From contig JAITOY010000010.1 in the NCBI GenBank assembly GCA_031289775.1, forward strand, positions 1 through 64,000: 64,000 nt of DNA, in the 5' to 3' direction. The DNA comes from Synergistaceae bacterium. GTDB taxonomy: Bacteria; Synergistota; Synergistia; Synergistales; Synergistaceae. Position 1 is the stretch's first letter; each line of letters opens with the position of its first letter. Shown in pieces: positions 23,806-32,829 of the stretch. The position numbers were made by a program, and so were the translations under genes. A model generated the notes under the pieces. The model did not search any database. It had not been told where the DNA came from and saw only the letters and a program-made list of their open reading frames with translations.

Positions 23806-24599
23806 ACGTCGCCGACCTCGTCCTGATTGTCATTGGCTGTTATTTTGTAATACGCGGTTTATTTCGCGGCATAACGGGCGAAGTCTTTTCGCTTCTTAGC
23901 GTAGTCGGCGGTTTTTACTGTGCGCTCAGGTTTTATGCCCCCATATCAGCCTACTTCTCCGATAGACTGGGTGTGGCGCGGCTCGTCACCACATCCGTGT
24001 GCATGTTCTCCATATTTTTCCTCGTCTTCGCGGGCTGCGCGGCCGCGGACAAGGCGATTAAAAAATTGCTCAACGGGGCGAATCTCTCCTGGGCGGACAA
24101 GGCGGGCGGCGGTATCGCCGGTTTTGTGAAGCTCTACGTGATATCGCTCCTTGTTCTCGTTGCCGGCATGATAATATCTCCCGTCACTGGCGACGCCTGG
24201 GTTCGGGACAGTAAGACGCTCATATTGACGGCGAGGACATGGCCGGCTGTCTACCCCGTGCTGGACGGTATCGGCGTCCTTCCTGACTTGGCCGAGCTTC
24301 AGCGAGAGGCGAAGGAGTACGTCATAAGGCAGGCTGCCGGCAGCCTGTTTGGCCCCGACACCGACTTCGGCGCGTTGCTGCCAGCGAGCGGCGACATAAC
24401 GTCCGGCGACATAACGTCCGGCGACCTCGATTCGCTGAGTTCGGCTGATCGCGCGATCCTGCCGGACGCGAGCGCGCTCACGTCGATACTGTTGCCTTTT
24501 CTCTCCGCTGACGCGCAGGAGAGGCTTCTTCCCTCCGAACTTTCCAGGAATAAGATGCTCGATTTCTTTTTAGGATGGGGCGGAAACAAGAACAAATAA
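23802..24599 (+). CDS. cvpA: CvpA-family membrane protein
   Basis: The 265-residue protein has four hydrophobic segments: ADLVLIVIGCYFVIRG, VFSLLSVVGGFYCAL, VCMFSIFFLVFAGC and LYVISLLVLVAGMII. It carries the CvpA family signature RGLFRGITGEVFSLL. CvpA is an inner-membrane protein of unclear function linked to colicin V production and envelope stress. The C-terminal half has an internal repeat, SGDITSGDITSGDL, encoded by a tandem 15-bp DNA repeat. It overlaps zapA (ATGA) and mutS2. Confidence 0.8.
   Translation: MNVADLVLIVIGCYFVIRGLFRGITGEVFSLLSVVGGFYCALRFYAPISAYFSDRLGVARLVTTSVCMFSIFFLVFAGCAAADKAIKKLLNGANLSWADKAGGGIAGFVKLYVISLLVLVAGMIISPVTGDAWVRDSKTLILTARTWPAVYPVLDGIGVLPDLAELQREAKEYVIRQAAGSLFGPDTDFGALLPASGDITSGDITSGDLDSLSSADRAILPDASALTSILLPFLSADAQERLLPSELSRNKMLDFFLGWGGNKNK
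24390..24425 (+). repeat. Short tandem repeat inside cvpA
   Basis: The 15-bp unit GGCGACATAACGTCC occurs twice (24390-24404, 24405-24419) plus six bases of a third copy. In-frame copy-number change would lengthen or shorten the SGDIT repeat by five residues. Confidence 0.7.
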
Positions 24600-27007
24600 T
24601 CGACATGAAAATCGACCGGTCCGCGCACAACTCCCTCGAACTTTCCAAAATACTCGACATCATAAGAAAGGACTGCCGCAGCGACCTTGGGGCGTCGTTT
24701 CTCGCGTCGGTCGAGCCGGCTCTCGACTCGGATGAGCTCGTCGCGCGGCACGATCTGTTCAAAGCCGTCGAGGATTATCGCGACCGAAGGGGCGATCTGC
24801 CGTGGAACCACAAGCTCTCGTCGGTGGGCGACCTCATGGAGGACGCGAAGACGTCCGGGATGCTCCTCGGCGAGGAACTGCTGCGAGTGAGACGTCTCAT
24901 GAAGGGTTCCGCCGCCGTGAAAGACGCGTTAGCTCAGGCAAGATCCGAGTGGCCGGTTTTTTCAGCGCTGCTGGAGAACCTGCGCGATTTCGAGAAGGAA
25001 GAATCCGCGCTCTCCGTAATCGAGGAGGACGGGAGGCTCAGCGACGGCGCGTCAGACAGACTGAGGCGCATACGCGAGGAGATGCGCGGGCTTCGCGACC
25101 AGATTCGCCGAAAAGGGCAGGGCATAATATCCGACCCGTCCACCGGAGGAATGCTTCAAGAGAGGGTGCTCTCGCTTCGCAACGGCAGGCACGTCGTCCT
25201 CGTGAGGCAGGACGCCATCTCGAAATTCCCCGGCCTCGCCATGGATCGCTCCGGCTCCGGCAACAGCGTATACATGGAGCCTCACGCCCTTGTCTCGCTG
25301 AACAACGAGCACTCCGTACACGCGGAGGACGAGGGCGCCGAGGAGCGCAGGATATTGCACAAACTGACCGAGAGAATACTCGCGCGCGAGTCTGCTATCC
25401 TCGACGCCGAGCGGGTCATGGGGCGCATAGATTTGTTTTACGCGCTCTCCGAAAAAATTCGCCGCGACCGCTGGCATCTGCCTGTGCTATCGCCCCGCCG
25501 CCTTTTCGAGCTCCACAAAGCGCGACACCCGCTTCTCGGCGACGCCGCCGTTCCGATAGACATATCGTGCGGCGAAAGTTTCCGCGCCTTGGTAGTGACT
25601 GGCCCGAACACAGGCGGCAAGACCGTTGCGCTCAAAACAGCCGGCGTCTGTCTCTGTCTCTCCTGGTTCGGTTTCCCGGCCCCTTTCGAAGAGAATTCGA
25701 CAGTCGGCGCCATAGACGACATATTCTGCGACATAGGCGACGAGCAGAGCATCGAGCAAAATCTGTCGACGTTCAGCGCTCATATCACCCAGATAACGAA
25801 AATTCTGGCGGCCGCCTCGGAGGGCTCCGTAATCCTGCTGGATGAGCTGGGGGCCGGGACTGACCCGGACGAGGGCGCGGCGCTCGGCATAGCCATTCTG
25901 GACTTTTTGGGCGAGAGACGCTCTCTCATGCTCGCCACGACCCACCACAACCCCATAAAGCGCTACGCCCTCGTCACTCCCGGCGTCGAGTCCGCCTCTG
26001 TAGAGTTCGACGCGAGCACCCTCTCGCCGACGTATCGCCTTCTCGTTGGCATTCCAGGCCGAAGCAACGCCCTTCTCATAGCGGAGAAGCTGGGCGTGCC
26101 GGAGGGCGTTCTCAAGAGGGCGAAGGAGGCTTTGCGCCACCGCGAGGTCTCTATGGAGGACATCATAGGCGAGCTTCAGGAGAAGCGCACGGCCATAGAG
26201 CAGGAGAACGAGCGGCTAGACGAGATGCGAGGGGAGACGGAACGTCTGAGGTCGGAGTATGAGGCCCAGCGGAAGGATCTCTCCGAAAAATGGGATCGCC
26301 TCATTGCCGACGCCGACAGGAAGGCTCTTGGCATAGTCGAAAACGCGGAGACCTCGGCGAGGTCTCTGATTAAAACGATGGAGGCCGAGGCGCGCAGCGC
26401 GGCGCAGCGCAAGCTGGAGCGGACGAAAAAACACTTCGAGAGGATAAAAGAGCAGGCCGAAAAACGCTACGACGAGCGTCTGGAACGAACAATCCCTCCG
26501 GACGAGGCCCGGCTCAAGCCGGGCGATGAGGTCGTGGTTCTCGGCACGTCGACCATAGGTCTTTTAGACGAAATCGCTGGAGACAAGGCTATGATCACGG
26601 CTGGCGTCGCGCGTCTCGAACTACCCTTGAAGATGCTGCGCGCGGCCACAAAACCAGAGAGCAGACGCGAGCGAAAAACCTGGCGGGTAGCTCAGTCCGG
26701 CGCAGACTCTGGCGCCGCGAAAGAGCGGGGCGGAGTGAAAATAACGCCGCCCCCAGTAGGCGTCCCGAGCTCGATAATGGTGCGCGGCATGACGCTGGAC
26801 GAGGCGATGCCGATTGTGGAGCGCTACCTCGACCAGGCATACAGGGCCGGCTACGGCGAGGTCACGGTCATCCACGGCAGGGGCGAAGGCATCCTTCGCC
26901 GCGAAGTGCATACGCTGTGCAAAAACCTCCCATACGTCGACGAGTATAGGCTTGGAGGAGAGGGCGAGGGCGGCTTCGGCGTCACGATAGCTAGGTTTAA
27001 AAAATAG
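24575..27007 (+). CDS. mutS2: MutS2 endonuclease
   Basis: The 810-residue protein has the MutS core domains, an ABC ATPase with Walker A (VTGPNTGGKTVALKT, near residue 342) and Walker B/signature (VILLDELGAGTDPDEGAALG), a long coiled coil (residues 520-640) and a C-terminal Smr domain with VRGMTLDEAM and VIHGRGEGILRREV. MutS2 resolves collided ribosomes or suppresses recombination rather than mismatch repair. The start is 24575, overlapping cvpA, or 24605 (MKIDRSAHNSLELSK); neither has a clear ribosome binding site, so translation coupling is likely. Confidence 0.93.
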   Translation: MGRKQEQIIDMKIDRSAHNSLELSKILDIIRKDCRSDLGASFLASVEPALDSDELVARHDLFKAVEDYRDRRGDLPWNHKLSSVGDLMEDAKTSGMLLGEELLRVRRLMKGSAAVKDALAQARSEWPVFSALLENLRDFEKEESALSVIEEDGRLSDGASDRLRRIREEMRGLRDQIRRKGQGIISDPSTGGMLQERVLSLRNGRHVVLVRQDAISKFPGLAMDRSGSGNSVYMEPHALVSLNNEHSVHAEDEGAEERRILHKLTERILARESAILDAERVMGRIDLFYALSEKIRRDRWHLPVLSPRRLFELHKARHPLLGDAAVPIDISCGESFRALVVTGPNTGGKTVALKTAGVCLCLSWFGFPAPFEENSTVGAIDDIFCDIGDEQSIEQNLSTFSAHITQITKILAAASEGSVILLDELGAGTDPDEGAALGIAILDFLGERRSLMLATTHHNPIKRYALVTPGVESASVEFDASTLSPTYRLLVGIPGRSNALLIAEKLGVPEGVLKRAKEALRHREVSMEDIIGELQEKRTAIEQENERLDEMRGETERLRSEYEAQRKDLSEKWDRLIADADRKALGIVENAETSARSLIKTMEAEARSAAQRKLERTKKHFERIKEQAEKRYDERLERTIPPDEARLKPGDEVVVLGTSTIGLLDEIAGDKAMITAGVARLELPLKMLRAATKPESRRERKTWRVAQSGADSGAAKERGGVKITPPPVGVPSSIMVRGMTLDEAMPIVERYLDQAYRAGYGEVTVIHGRGEGILRREVHTLCKNLPYVDEYRLGGEGEGGFGVTIARFKK

Positions 27008-27103
27008 CTCCGAGGGATACTCTGATCAAGTCGCTGAACCATGTATCATAACCCTGTTGACGTTGGACGTCGAACGCGAAATTTATTGAGGAGAGTAGAG
27101 AGA

Positions 27104-28906
27104 ATGGGCAAAAGACTGCTGATGGGTAACGAGGCGATAGCTCTCGGCGCGATGCGGGCTAGGGTGACGGTCGTGGTCGGGTACCCGGGCACCCCGTCGT
27201 CGGAGGCGCTGGAGACCATCGCTAAGGAGAAGCGGGACGGTCTGTACGTCGAGTGGTCGGTCAACGAAAAGTCGGCGCTCGAGGTCGGGGCAGGCGCGGC
27301 GATATCAGGCGCGCGCGTGCTCGTCACTATGAAGCAGGTCGGTCTTAACATGGCTTCCGACCCGCTGATGAGCCTCAACTACGTCGGAGTGAAGGGTGGG
27401 ATGGTCGTTATGGCGGCGGACGACCCGGGGCCAATCTCATCGCAGACAGAGCAGGACACCAGATCCTTCGGGCGCTTCGCGAAACTGGCAGTATTCGATC
27501 CCTCGACGCCTGAAGAGGCGTACACGATGATCGCCGACGCGTTCGCATACTCCGAAAAGCTCGGCAGGCCAGTGCTCTTCCGCCCTACGACGAGGGTATG
27601 CCACAGCTACGCGTCCGTCACGATTCTCGATCCGCTGCCGCCGCGAACACAGACGGGTTTTGAAAAAGATGCCGGGCGGTGGGTCATATTCCCTCGCCTC
27701 GCCTACGCGAACCACCTGAAAATAGAGAAGGCATTGACAGAGCTCGCCGACGACTTCTCCTATTATCCGGCAAACAGGCTCTCTGGGAGTGGCCGGAAGG
27801 GCATAGCCGCCGGGGGGGTGAGTTGGTGTTATGTCGGGGAGGCTCTAAAAGACGTATCCTCGGCGCGCCGCCTTCTCAAAGTCGCGACCGTGCCCTTTCC
27901 GGCGAGGCTTGGCGTGGAGTTTTTGCGAGGGCTCGACGAGGTTCTCGTCGTCGAGGAGCTTGACCCGGTCATCGAGCGAGAGCTGACCTATCTCTGCGGT
28001 CTGCATGGGCTCGACGTAAAAGTGAGGGGCAAACAAAGCGGGGATATGCCAAACGCGGGGGAGAACACGCTCGCCGGGGTCGCTCGCGCTATACGATCCT
28101 TTTTGGGCGAGGCGGCCGCTGAGGTCGAGACGCCACGGGCGACGCCACCCGCGCTGCCCGTCCGTCCGCCTGTGCTCTGCGCCGGCTGTCCGCACCGCGC
28201 CTCGTTTTTTGCGGTCAAGGAGGCCGCTAAGGGGCGCAAATCGGTTTTCTGCGGCGACATAGGCTGTTACACTCTCGGCAACGCGCTCCCTCTCGATATG
28301 GTCGACACCTGCCTCTGTATGGGGGCCGGCATCACGATGGCCCAGGGCATTTGGCGAGTCGAGCAGGATCGCGCGAGCTTCGCTTTCATCGGGGACTCGA
28401 CATTTTTCCACACTGGAATCCCTGGTATCATAAACGCCGTCTACAACAAGGCGGACGTCATCATTGCCGTGCTGGACAACTCCACGACCGCCATGACCGG
28501 CGGCCAGCCGCACCCCGGAGTTGGCAGGAGCGTGACAGGAGAGACGACGCGCAGGGTCGACATAGCCGGCATTCTGTCCGCCATTGGCGCGGACTCGCTC
28601 GAGCGCGTGAACGCGTTTGACTTCGCCGCGTCGAAGGCCGCCGTCGAGCGGGCGTTGGATAAAAAGGGCGTGCGGGTCATCCTGTTCGAGGGGGACTGTA
28701 TCGCGCTCTCCAGAGCGCTTCGCGCGAGCTGCACGGTAGACGAAAAAAAATGCGTCGGCTGTTCGCTCTGCCTCAAAAAGCTCGGCTGTCCCGCGATAAG
28801 CATGTACGAAAAGCGCGCCCGAATAGACCAGGTCTCATGCACCGGCTGCGGTCTTTGCAAGGTTGTCTGCGCGGCGCGCGCCATAGAGGGAGGCGAGTCG
28901 GCGTGA
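27104..28906 (+). CDS. iorA: Indolepyruvate:ferredoxin oxidoreductase, alpha subunit
   Basis: The 600-residue protein has the pyrimidine and TPP-binding domains of the 2-oxoacid oxidoreductases: VVGYPGTPSSEAL, MKQVGLNMASDPLM, CAGCPHRASFF, FCGDIGCYTLG and MGAGITMAQG. A C-terminal ferredoxin domain has CVGCSLCLKKLGCPAI and CTGCGLCKVVCAA for two [4Fe-4S] clusters. It decarboxylates aryl pyruvates to aryl-acetyl-CoA, reducing ferredoxin. The ATG at 27104 follows GAGGAG at ten bases; a longer frame to 27041 is rejected. Overlaps iorB. Confidence 0.93.
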   Translation: MGKRLLMGNEAIALGAMRARVTVVVGYPGTPSSEALETIAKEKRDGLYVEWSVNEKSALEVGAGAAISGARVLVTMKQVGLNMASDPLMSLNYVGVKGGMVVMAADDPGPISSQTEQDTRSFGRFAKLAVFDPSTPEEAYTMIADAFAYSEKLGRPVLFRPTTRVCHSYASVTILDPLPPRTQTGFEKDAGRWVIFPRLAYANHLKIEKALTELADDFSYYPANRLSGSGRKGIAAGGVSWCYVGEALKDVSSARRLLKVATVPFPARLGVEFLRGLDEVLVVEELDPVIERELTYLCGLHGLDVKVRGKQSGDMPNAGENTLAGVARAIRSFLGEAAAEVETPRATPPALPVRPPVLCAGCPHRASFFAVKEAAKGRKSVFCGDIGCYTLGNALPLDMVDTCLCMGAGITMAQGIWRVEQDRASFAFIGDSTFFHTGIPGIINAVYNKADVIIAVLDNSTTAMTGGQPHPGVGRSVTGETTRRVDIAGILSAIGADSLERVNAFDFAASKAAVERALDKKGVRVILFEGDCIALSRALRASCTVDEKKCVGCSLCLKKLGCPAISMYEKRARIDQVSCTGCGLCKVVCAARAIEGGESA

Positions 28907-29499
28907 CGGATTGTCTGATAGTGGGAGTCGGAGGTCAGGGCACGATCCTTGCGTCCCGCCTGATAGGAAGCGCGGCGCTTGGGCTCGGGCTCGACGTGCG
29001 CGGAAGCGAGACGATAGGGATGGCTCAGAGGGGCGGCAGCGTCATGAGCCACGTACGCATGGGCGATGGCATCCATTCTCCGCTGATCTCCCTAGGGAGC
29101 GCTGACGTCATACTCGCGTTCGAACCGTGCGAGGGCGCGCGCGCCGTGCCATATTTGAGGCCGGACGGTCTTATGATAGTATGCGACAGAGCGATACAGC
29201 CAGCCGGTTTTTTTAACGCGTCGGGCGAGTCCGGCTATGACTTGAGGGCTGTTATCGAATATCTCAGGTCGTCCGTTGAGCGGCTTTGTATCCTCGACGG
29301 AGAAAAAATCAACGAGCGATGCGGCGCGAGGAGCCTGAACGTGGCGATATTGGGCGCGGCCCTGTTTTTTGGCGAGCTGCCCTGCTCAATGGAGGAGATG
29401 GAGGGCGTCATTGGGGAAAGGTTCGACACGTATTACGCGGAGATGAATAAAAAAGCGCTCGAGTTCGGCGCGAGCCTGGCGTGCGAGTGTGGAAAATAA
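28903..29499 (+). CDS. iorB: Indolepyruvate:ferredoxin oxidoreductase, beta subunit
   Basis: The 198-residue protein is the gamma-type domain of the 2-oxoacid oxidoreductase, with VGVGGQGTILASRLIG at the N-terminus, ETIGMAQRGGSVMSHVR and NVAILGAALFFGEL. It pairs with IorA. The GTG at 28903 overlaps the iorA stop as GTGA. Sequence in the same frame before the GTG lies inside the iorA gene. It completes the enzyme that converts transaminated aromatic amino acids to acyl-CoA with low-potential electrons. Confidence 0.93.
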   Translation: MTDCLIVGVGGQGTILASRLIGSAALGLGLDVRGSETIGMAQRGGSVMSHVRMGDGIHSPLISLGSADVILAFEPCEGARAVPYLRPDGLMIVCDRAIQPAGFFNASGESGYDLRAVIEYLRSSVERLCILDGEKINERCGARSLNVAILGAALFFGELPCSMEEMEGVIGERFDTYYAEMNKKALEFGASLACECGK

Positions 29500-29510
29500 A
29501 GGGGAGACTG

Positions 29511-30755
29511 GTGAGCGAGATGAAAATGACTGAGGCGATACTCGGCGCGATAAGGGAGAACATGCGACATGCGAAGAGCGGGGCTTTTTACGAAAAATGC
29601 TTCGCCGGCATCGAGCCCGCCGACGTCAGGACGGATCGTGATTTTCAAAAACTGCCCTTCACGGAGAAGGAGGATCTTCGCGACGCCTATCCGATGGGCC
29701 TGTGCGCCGTTCCGGAGGAGCGGATCATCAGGATCCACTCGTCATCGGGCACCACGGGAACCCCGGTCATTATTCCGTACACGAGGAAGGACGTCGACGA
29801 CTGGGCTTTTATGTTCAGCCGCTGTTACGAGACCGCCGGCGTGACGCAAAAGGACATAGTCCACATCACGCCCGGCTATGGTCTGTGGACGGCCGGCATC
29901 GGCTTTCAGCTAGGCGCGGAACTGCTTGGCGCTATGACTGTCCCAATGGGCCCTGGAAACACGGACAAGCAGATAACCATGATGATGGACATGAAGTCGA
30001 CGGTGCTGTGCGCGACGTCGTCCTACGCCCTTCTGCTGGCGGAGAAGATATCGTCGCGCGGCGTCCGTGACAAAATCCACCTGAGCCGGGCTCTGATCGG
30101 CTCGGAGCGCTGGGGCGAAAAGATGCGCCGCCGCATAGCGAGCGAGCTGGGCGTGAGGCTGTACGACATTTACGGCCTCACGGAGATATACGGCCCAGGC
30201 ATCGGCATAAGCTGCGACGGCGAGTGCGGAATGCACATGTGGACGGACTTTCTCTACTACGAGATCATCGACCCGAGGAATGGCAAGAGGGTGAAGGAGG
30301 GCGATGTAGGGGAGCTGGTCATCACGACGCTCCAGAAGGAGGGGGCGCCGCTCGTGCGCTACCGCACCCACGACCTGACCCGCGAACTCCCCGGAGACTG
30401 CGTCTGCGGGCGTCCGTATCCGCGCATCGACACGCTGATAGGGCGCTCTGACGACATGGTGAAGGTGAAGGGGGCCATAATATATCCGAGTAGCGCGGAC
30501 GGAGTGCTGTCGAAGATCGACGGCGTCAGCAGCGAGTATCAGATAATGATAGACCACCTGAACGGCAAGGACATAGTGACGGTCTTTTTCGAGACGGAGG
30601 AGACCGGCGACGACTCCATGGCCGTGCTTGAAAAAACGGTCAAGGACTCGTTCAAGGAGACGATAGGCATCATGATCGTAGCGAAAGCCGTCGCTCTCGG
30701 CGACCTGCCGCGCAGCGAGAAAAAGTCCACGAGAATATTCGACAACAGGTATTGA
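29511..30755 (+). CDS. Phenylacetate-CoA ligase family (PaaK-like)
   Basis: The 414-residue adenylate-forming enzyme has the P-loop SSGTTGTPVIIPYT, YGLTEIYGPGIG, YRTHDLTRELPGDC and GRSDDMVKVKGAIIYPS, all matching phenylacetate-CoA ligase. Beside iorAB it probably interconverts aryl acetate and aryl-acetyl-CoA. In fermenters the PaaK-like partner is often found with iorAB. The GTG at 29511 follows GGGGAG; the ATG at 29520 is an alternative. The stop is followed by about 160 bases of gap with the MarR promoter. Confidence 0.85.
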   Translation: MSEMKMTEAILGAIRENMRHAKSGAFYEKCFAGIEPADVRTDRDFQKLPFTEKEDLRDAYPMGLCAVPEERIIRIHSSSGTTGTPVIIPYTRKDVDDWAFMFSRCYETAGVTQKDIVHITPGYGLWTAGIGFQLGAELLGAMTVPMGPGNTDKQITMMMDMKSTVLCATSSYALLLAEKISSRGVRDKIHLSRALIGSERWGEKMRRRIASELGVRLYDIYGLTEIYGPGIGISCDGECGMHMWTDFLYYEIIDPRNGKRVKEGDVGELVITTLQKEGAPLVRYRTHDLTRELPGDCVCGRPYPRIDTLIGRSDDMVKVKGAIIYPSSADGVLSKIDGVSSEYQIMIDHLNGKDIVTVFFETEETGDDSMAVLEKTVKDSFKETIGIMIVAKAVALGDLPRSEKKSTRIFDNRY

Positions 30756-30854
30756 GGAAGATTGAATATAATCGAAATATCTGGGGGCAATTATTAGTTA
30801 TCCGCTCACACACCCTGGCGAAGACGGGTTTGAGACTGCTAGGCGCACACATTC

Positions 30855-30882
30855 TTGACAAATGAGGAAAAGATGGTAATCT
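30855..30882 (+). promoter_or_regulatory. Promoter of the MarR regulator
   Basis: Consensus TTGACA (30855-30860), 16 bases, TAATCT (30877-30882). An operator palindrome begins eight bases downstream. Confidence 0.65.
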
Positions 30883-30889
30883 TTCATAT

Positions 30890-30903
30890 GTTAGAATTCT
30901 AAC
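30890..30903. promoter_or_regulatory. Palindromic operator, probable MarR binding site
   Basis: GTTAGAATTCTAAC is a perfect 14-bp palindrome around the predicted transcription start, between promoter and start codon. Placement fits autorepression by the MarR-family protein that follows. Confidence 0.55.
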
Positions 30904-30915
30904 AACTTAGGAGAA

Positions 30916-31359
30916 GTGTTGTTATTGTTTAATAAATTTTTCTTGTCCAGAGAAATATTTCAAACGAGCAACAATATAAAGCGTATGTTCTATTCATCTT
31001 TTGCCAAGAAAGGAATCACAGGCGGACAAGCCCTTATTTTGGCTTTTATGTACGGATTTGGGAAGGATAAAGACGTTTTTCAGCGTGATATCGAAGCCGA
31101 GTTTGATATACGCCGCTCATCCGCAACAAGCATCTTGAACGGTTTGGAAAAGCATGGGTATATCAGGCGCGAGAGCGTCACCCATGACGCGAGGCTGAAA
31201 AAATTAGCGCTCACGGACAAAGCTCTCGCGATAACGGAACAGGTCGTCGCGCTCGTAGACGACATCGATCTCACTCTGCAAAGATATATCTCTCCGGATG
31301 ATTTAAAAATTTTGGAGTCCACGTTGAAAAAAATCATGAAAAATATCGAGGAAATATGA
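30916..31359 (+). CDS. MarR-family transcriptional regulator
   Basis: The 147-residue protein has the MarR winged helix: ITGGQALILAFMYGF, then the recognition segment VFQRDIEAEFDIRRSSATSILNGLEKHGYIRRE and the wing SVTHDARLKKLALTDKA. It most likely represses itself and the RND efflux operon that follows, lifting when a toxic ligand binds. The start is one of several in-frame GTG/TTG codons (30916, 30919, 30925) near GGAGAA; spacing favours 30919 or 30925. The protein has lower GC than its neighbours, which may indicate transfer. Confidence 0.88.
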   Translation: MLLLFNKFFLSREIFQTSNNIKRMFYSSFAKKGITGGQALILAFMYGFGKDKDVFQRDIEAEFDIRRSSATSILNGLEKHGYIRRESVTHDARLKKLALTDKALAITEQVVALVDDIDLTLQRYISPDDLKILESTLKKIMKNIEEI

Positions 31360-31514
31360 TTTCAACCTAGTCTAAGTCTCCCATAAGCATTTCATGACTA
31401 TTAAGTTGACTTATGTGAAGCAATATCGGATTGCCGAGTGAACGGAGCGAATCGGCAAACGATGGGATGTCGTTCGGCCGAGTAATGCCAAAAAGAAAGT
31501 GATGGTGAAATTTA

Positions 31515-32828
31515 ATGGTATTTTCAAAGAACAAATGCAACGAAAAGAAACGCGCTCACATCGGAGGAATAGGGCTCAGAATATTGAAGGCTTTATTCGC
31601 GATATTCCTCTTAACTGTGGGCTCACTCCTCGCAAAGTCCTATTTCACTAAAGGGCTGGATCCAGCGCTGGCGTTGGACGCCGCCGTCGAAACCCCGGAG
31701 TCCCAAGCGCCGTCCGTGGTGGGATACGTCGTAGAGAACGCGGATCTCTCCGTCGCGCGCGAATACATCGGTTTAGTCGAGCCGATTCAAACGGTGTTTT
31801 TGATGACGCAGGTTCCGGGTCAGATAGACGCCGTTCACTTCAAGGACGGCTCCATGGTGAAAAGAGGCGACCTGCTCTTTACGATCGACGACAAACAGTA
31901 TCAGGCGAATGTATCGCTTCGCAAAGCGGATCTCTCGAAAGCGGAAGCCGCGCTGTCTCGCGCCTCGAAATACTACGAGCGATTGAACGCGGCGGACAAA
32001 CGCAGCGTATCCGAAATGGATCTCGATACGGCGACGAGCGACGTCCAACAGTGCAAAGCGACGATCGAGCAGACAAAGGCCGCTCTGACGATCGCCCAGA
32101 TAGACCTCGGCCACACAAAGGTCACGGCGCCAATATCAGGATGGATCGGCAAGGCCGAGGCCACGAGGGGGAATTACGTCGTCCCTTCCGGGGTTCCTCT
32201 CGCCACGATAGTCCAGCTCGACCCGATACGCGTTTCCTTCGCGGTGACAGACAAGGATTATCTCGAACATATAGAGGCGTTTCGGACATTGAAGGATTCC
32301 GTCTATGAGACTACCATCAAACTGGCGGACGGCGCGGAGTATCCGCTCAAGAGCGAGCTGGATTTCGAGGACAAGGTCATGGATGAGAAAACCGGGACGA
32401 TAAAGATGCATATTCGCTTCAAGAACGAGGACAGCATACTGACCCCAGGCTCGATGGTGGACGTGAGGACGAAACCGGCGAAGAACCGAGTTTCCCCGGT
32501 GATTCCTCAGGAAGCGGTCGTGAACGACGCTTCGGGCGACATCGTCTATGTCATAGACGACGCCGGCATCGCGCACGTGAGGGAAGTGTCGCTTGGCGCT
32601 GAGATAGGGACGACGCGCGAAGTTATATCGGGACTCTCCGCTGGGGAGCGCATCGTGAGGAGCGGCACTCAGAGCGTGCGCCCCGAGATGCCGGTGAAGC
32701 CGAATTACCCGTCCGAGTTGGCGGAGGACAGAAGCCCGGCGGATCTCGTCAAAGAATCCGGGTACGACCTGCCGGCAGTCGGTTCTCCTGGGAGCGACGG
32801 CGTCGAGTCCGTAAAAGGAACCAACTGA
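31515..32828 (+). CDS. RND efflux periplasmic adaptor (AcrA/MexA type)
   Basis: The 437-residue protein has an N-terminal membrane anchor ([18 protein letters not shown]), barrel-sandwich hybrid halves ([21 protein letters not shown] and [15 protein letters not shown]), an alpha-hairpin between them, and a beta-barrel and MP domain ([16 protein letters not shown]). There is no lipobox Cys. It couples the inner-membrane pump to the outer-membrane channel. The 155 bases upstream hold an inverted repeat (TTGCCGA at 31431, TCGGCAA at 31452) and a TAAGTTGACTTA box at 31402, possible regulation sites. A ribosome binding site is weak. Confidence 0.9.
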   Translation: MVFSKNKCNEKKRAHIGGIGLRILKALFAIFLLTVGSLLAKSYFTKGLDPALALDAAVETPESQAPSVVGYVVENADLSVAREYIGLVEPIQTVFLMTQVPGQIDAVHFKDGSMVKRGDLLFTIDDKQYQANVSLRKADLSKAEAALSRASKYYERLNAADKRSVSEMDLDTATSDVQQCKATIEQTKAALTIAQIDLGHTKVTAPISGWIGKAEATRGNYVVPSGVPLATIVQLDPIRVSFAVTDKDYLEHIEAFRTLKDSVYETTIKLADGAEYPLKSELDFEDKVMDEKTGTIKMHIRFKNEDSILTPGSMVDVRTKPAKNRVSPVIPQEAVVNDASGDIVYVIDDAGIAHVREVSLGAEIGTTREVISGLSAGERIVRSGTQSVRPEMPVKPNYPSELAEDRSPADLVKESGYDLPAVGSPGSDGVESVKGTN

Positions 32829-32829
32829 G

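Noticed and set aside
31431-31458. Stem considered as a terminator after marR
   Set aside because: The stem is only 7 bp and no T tract follows.
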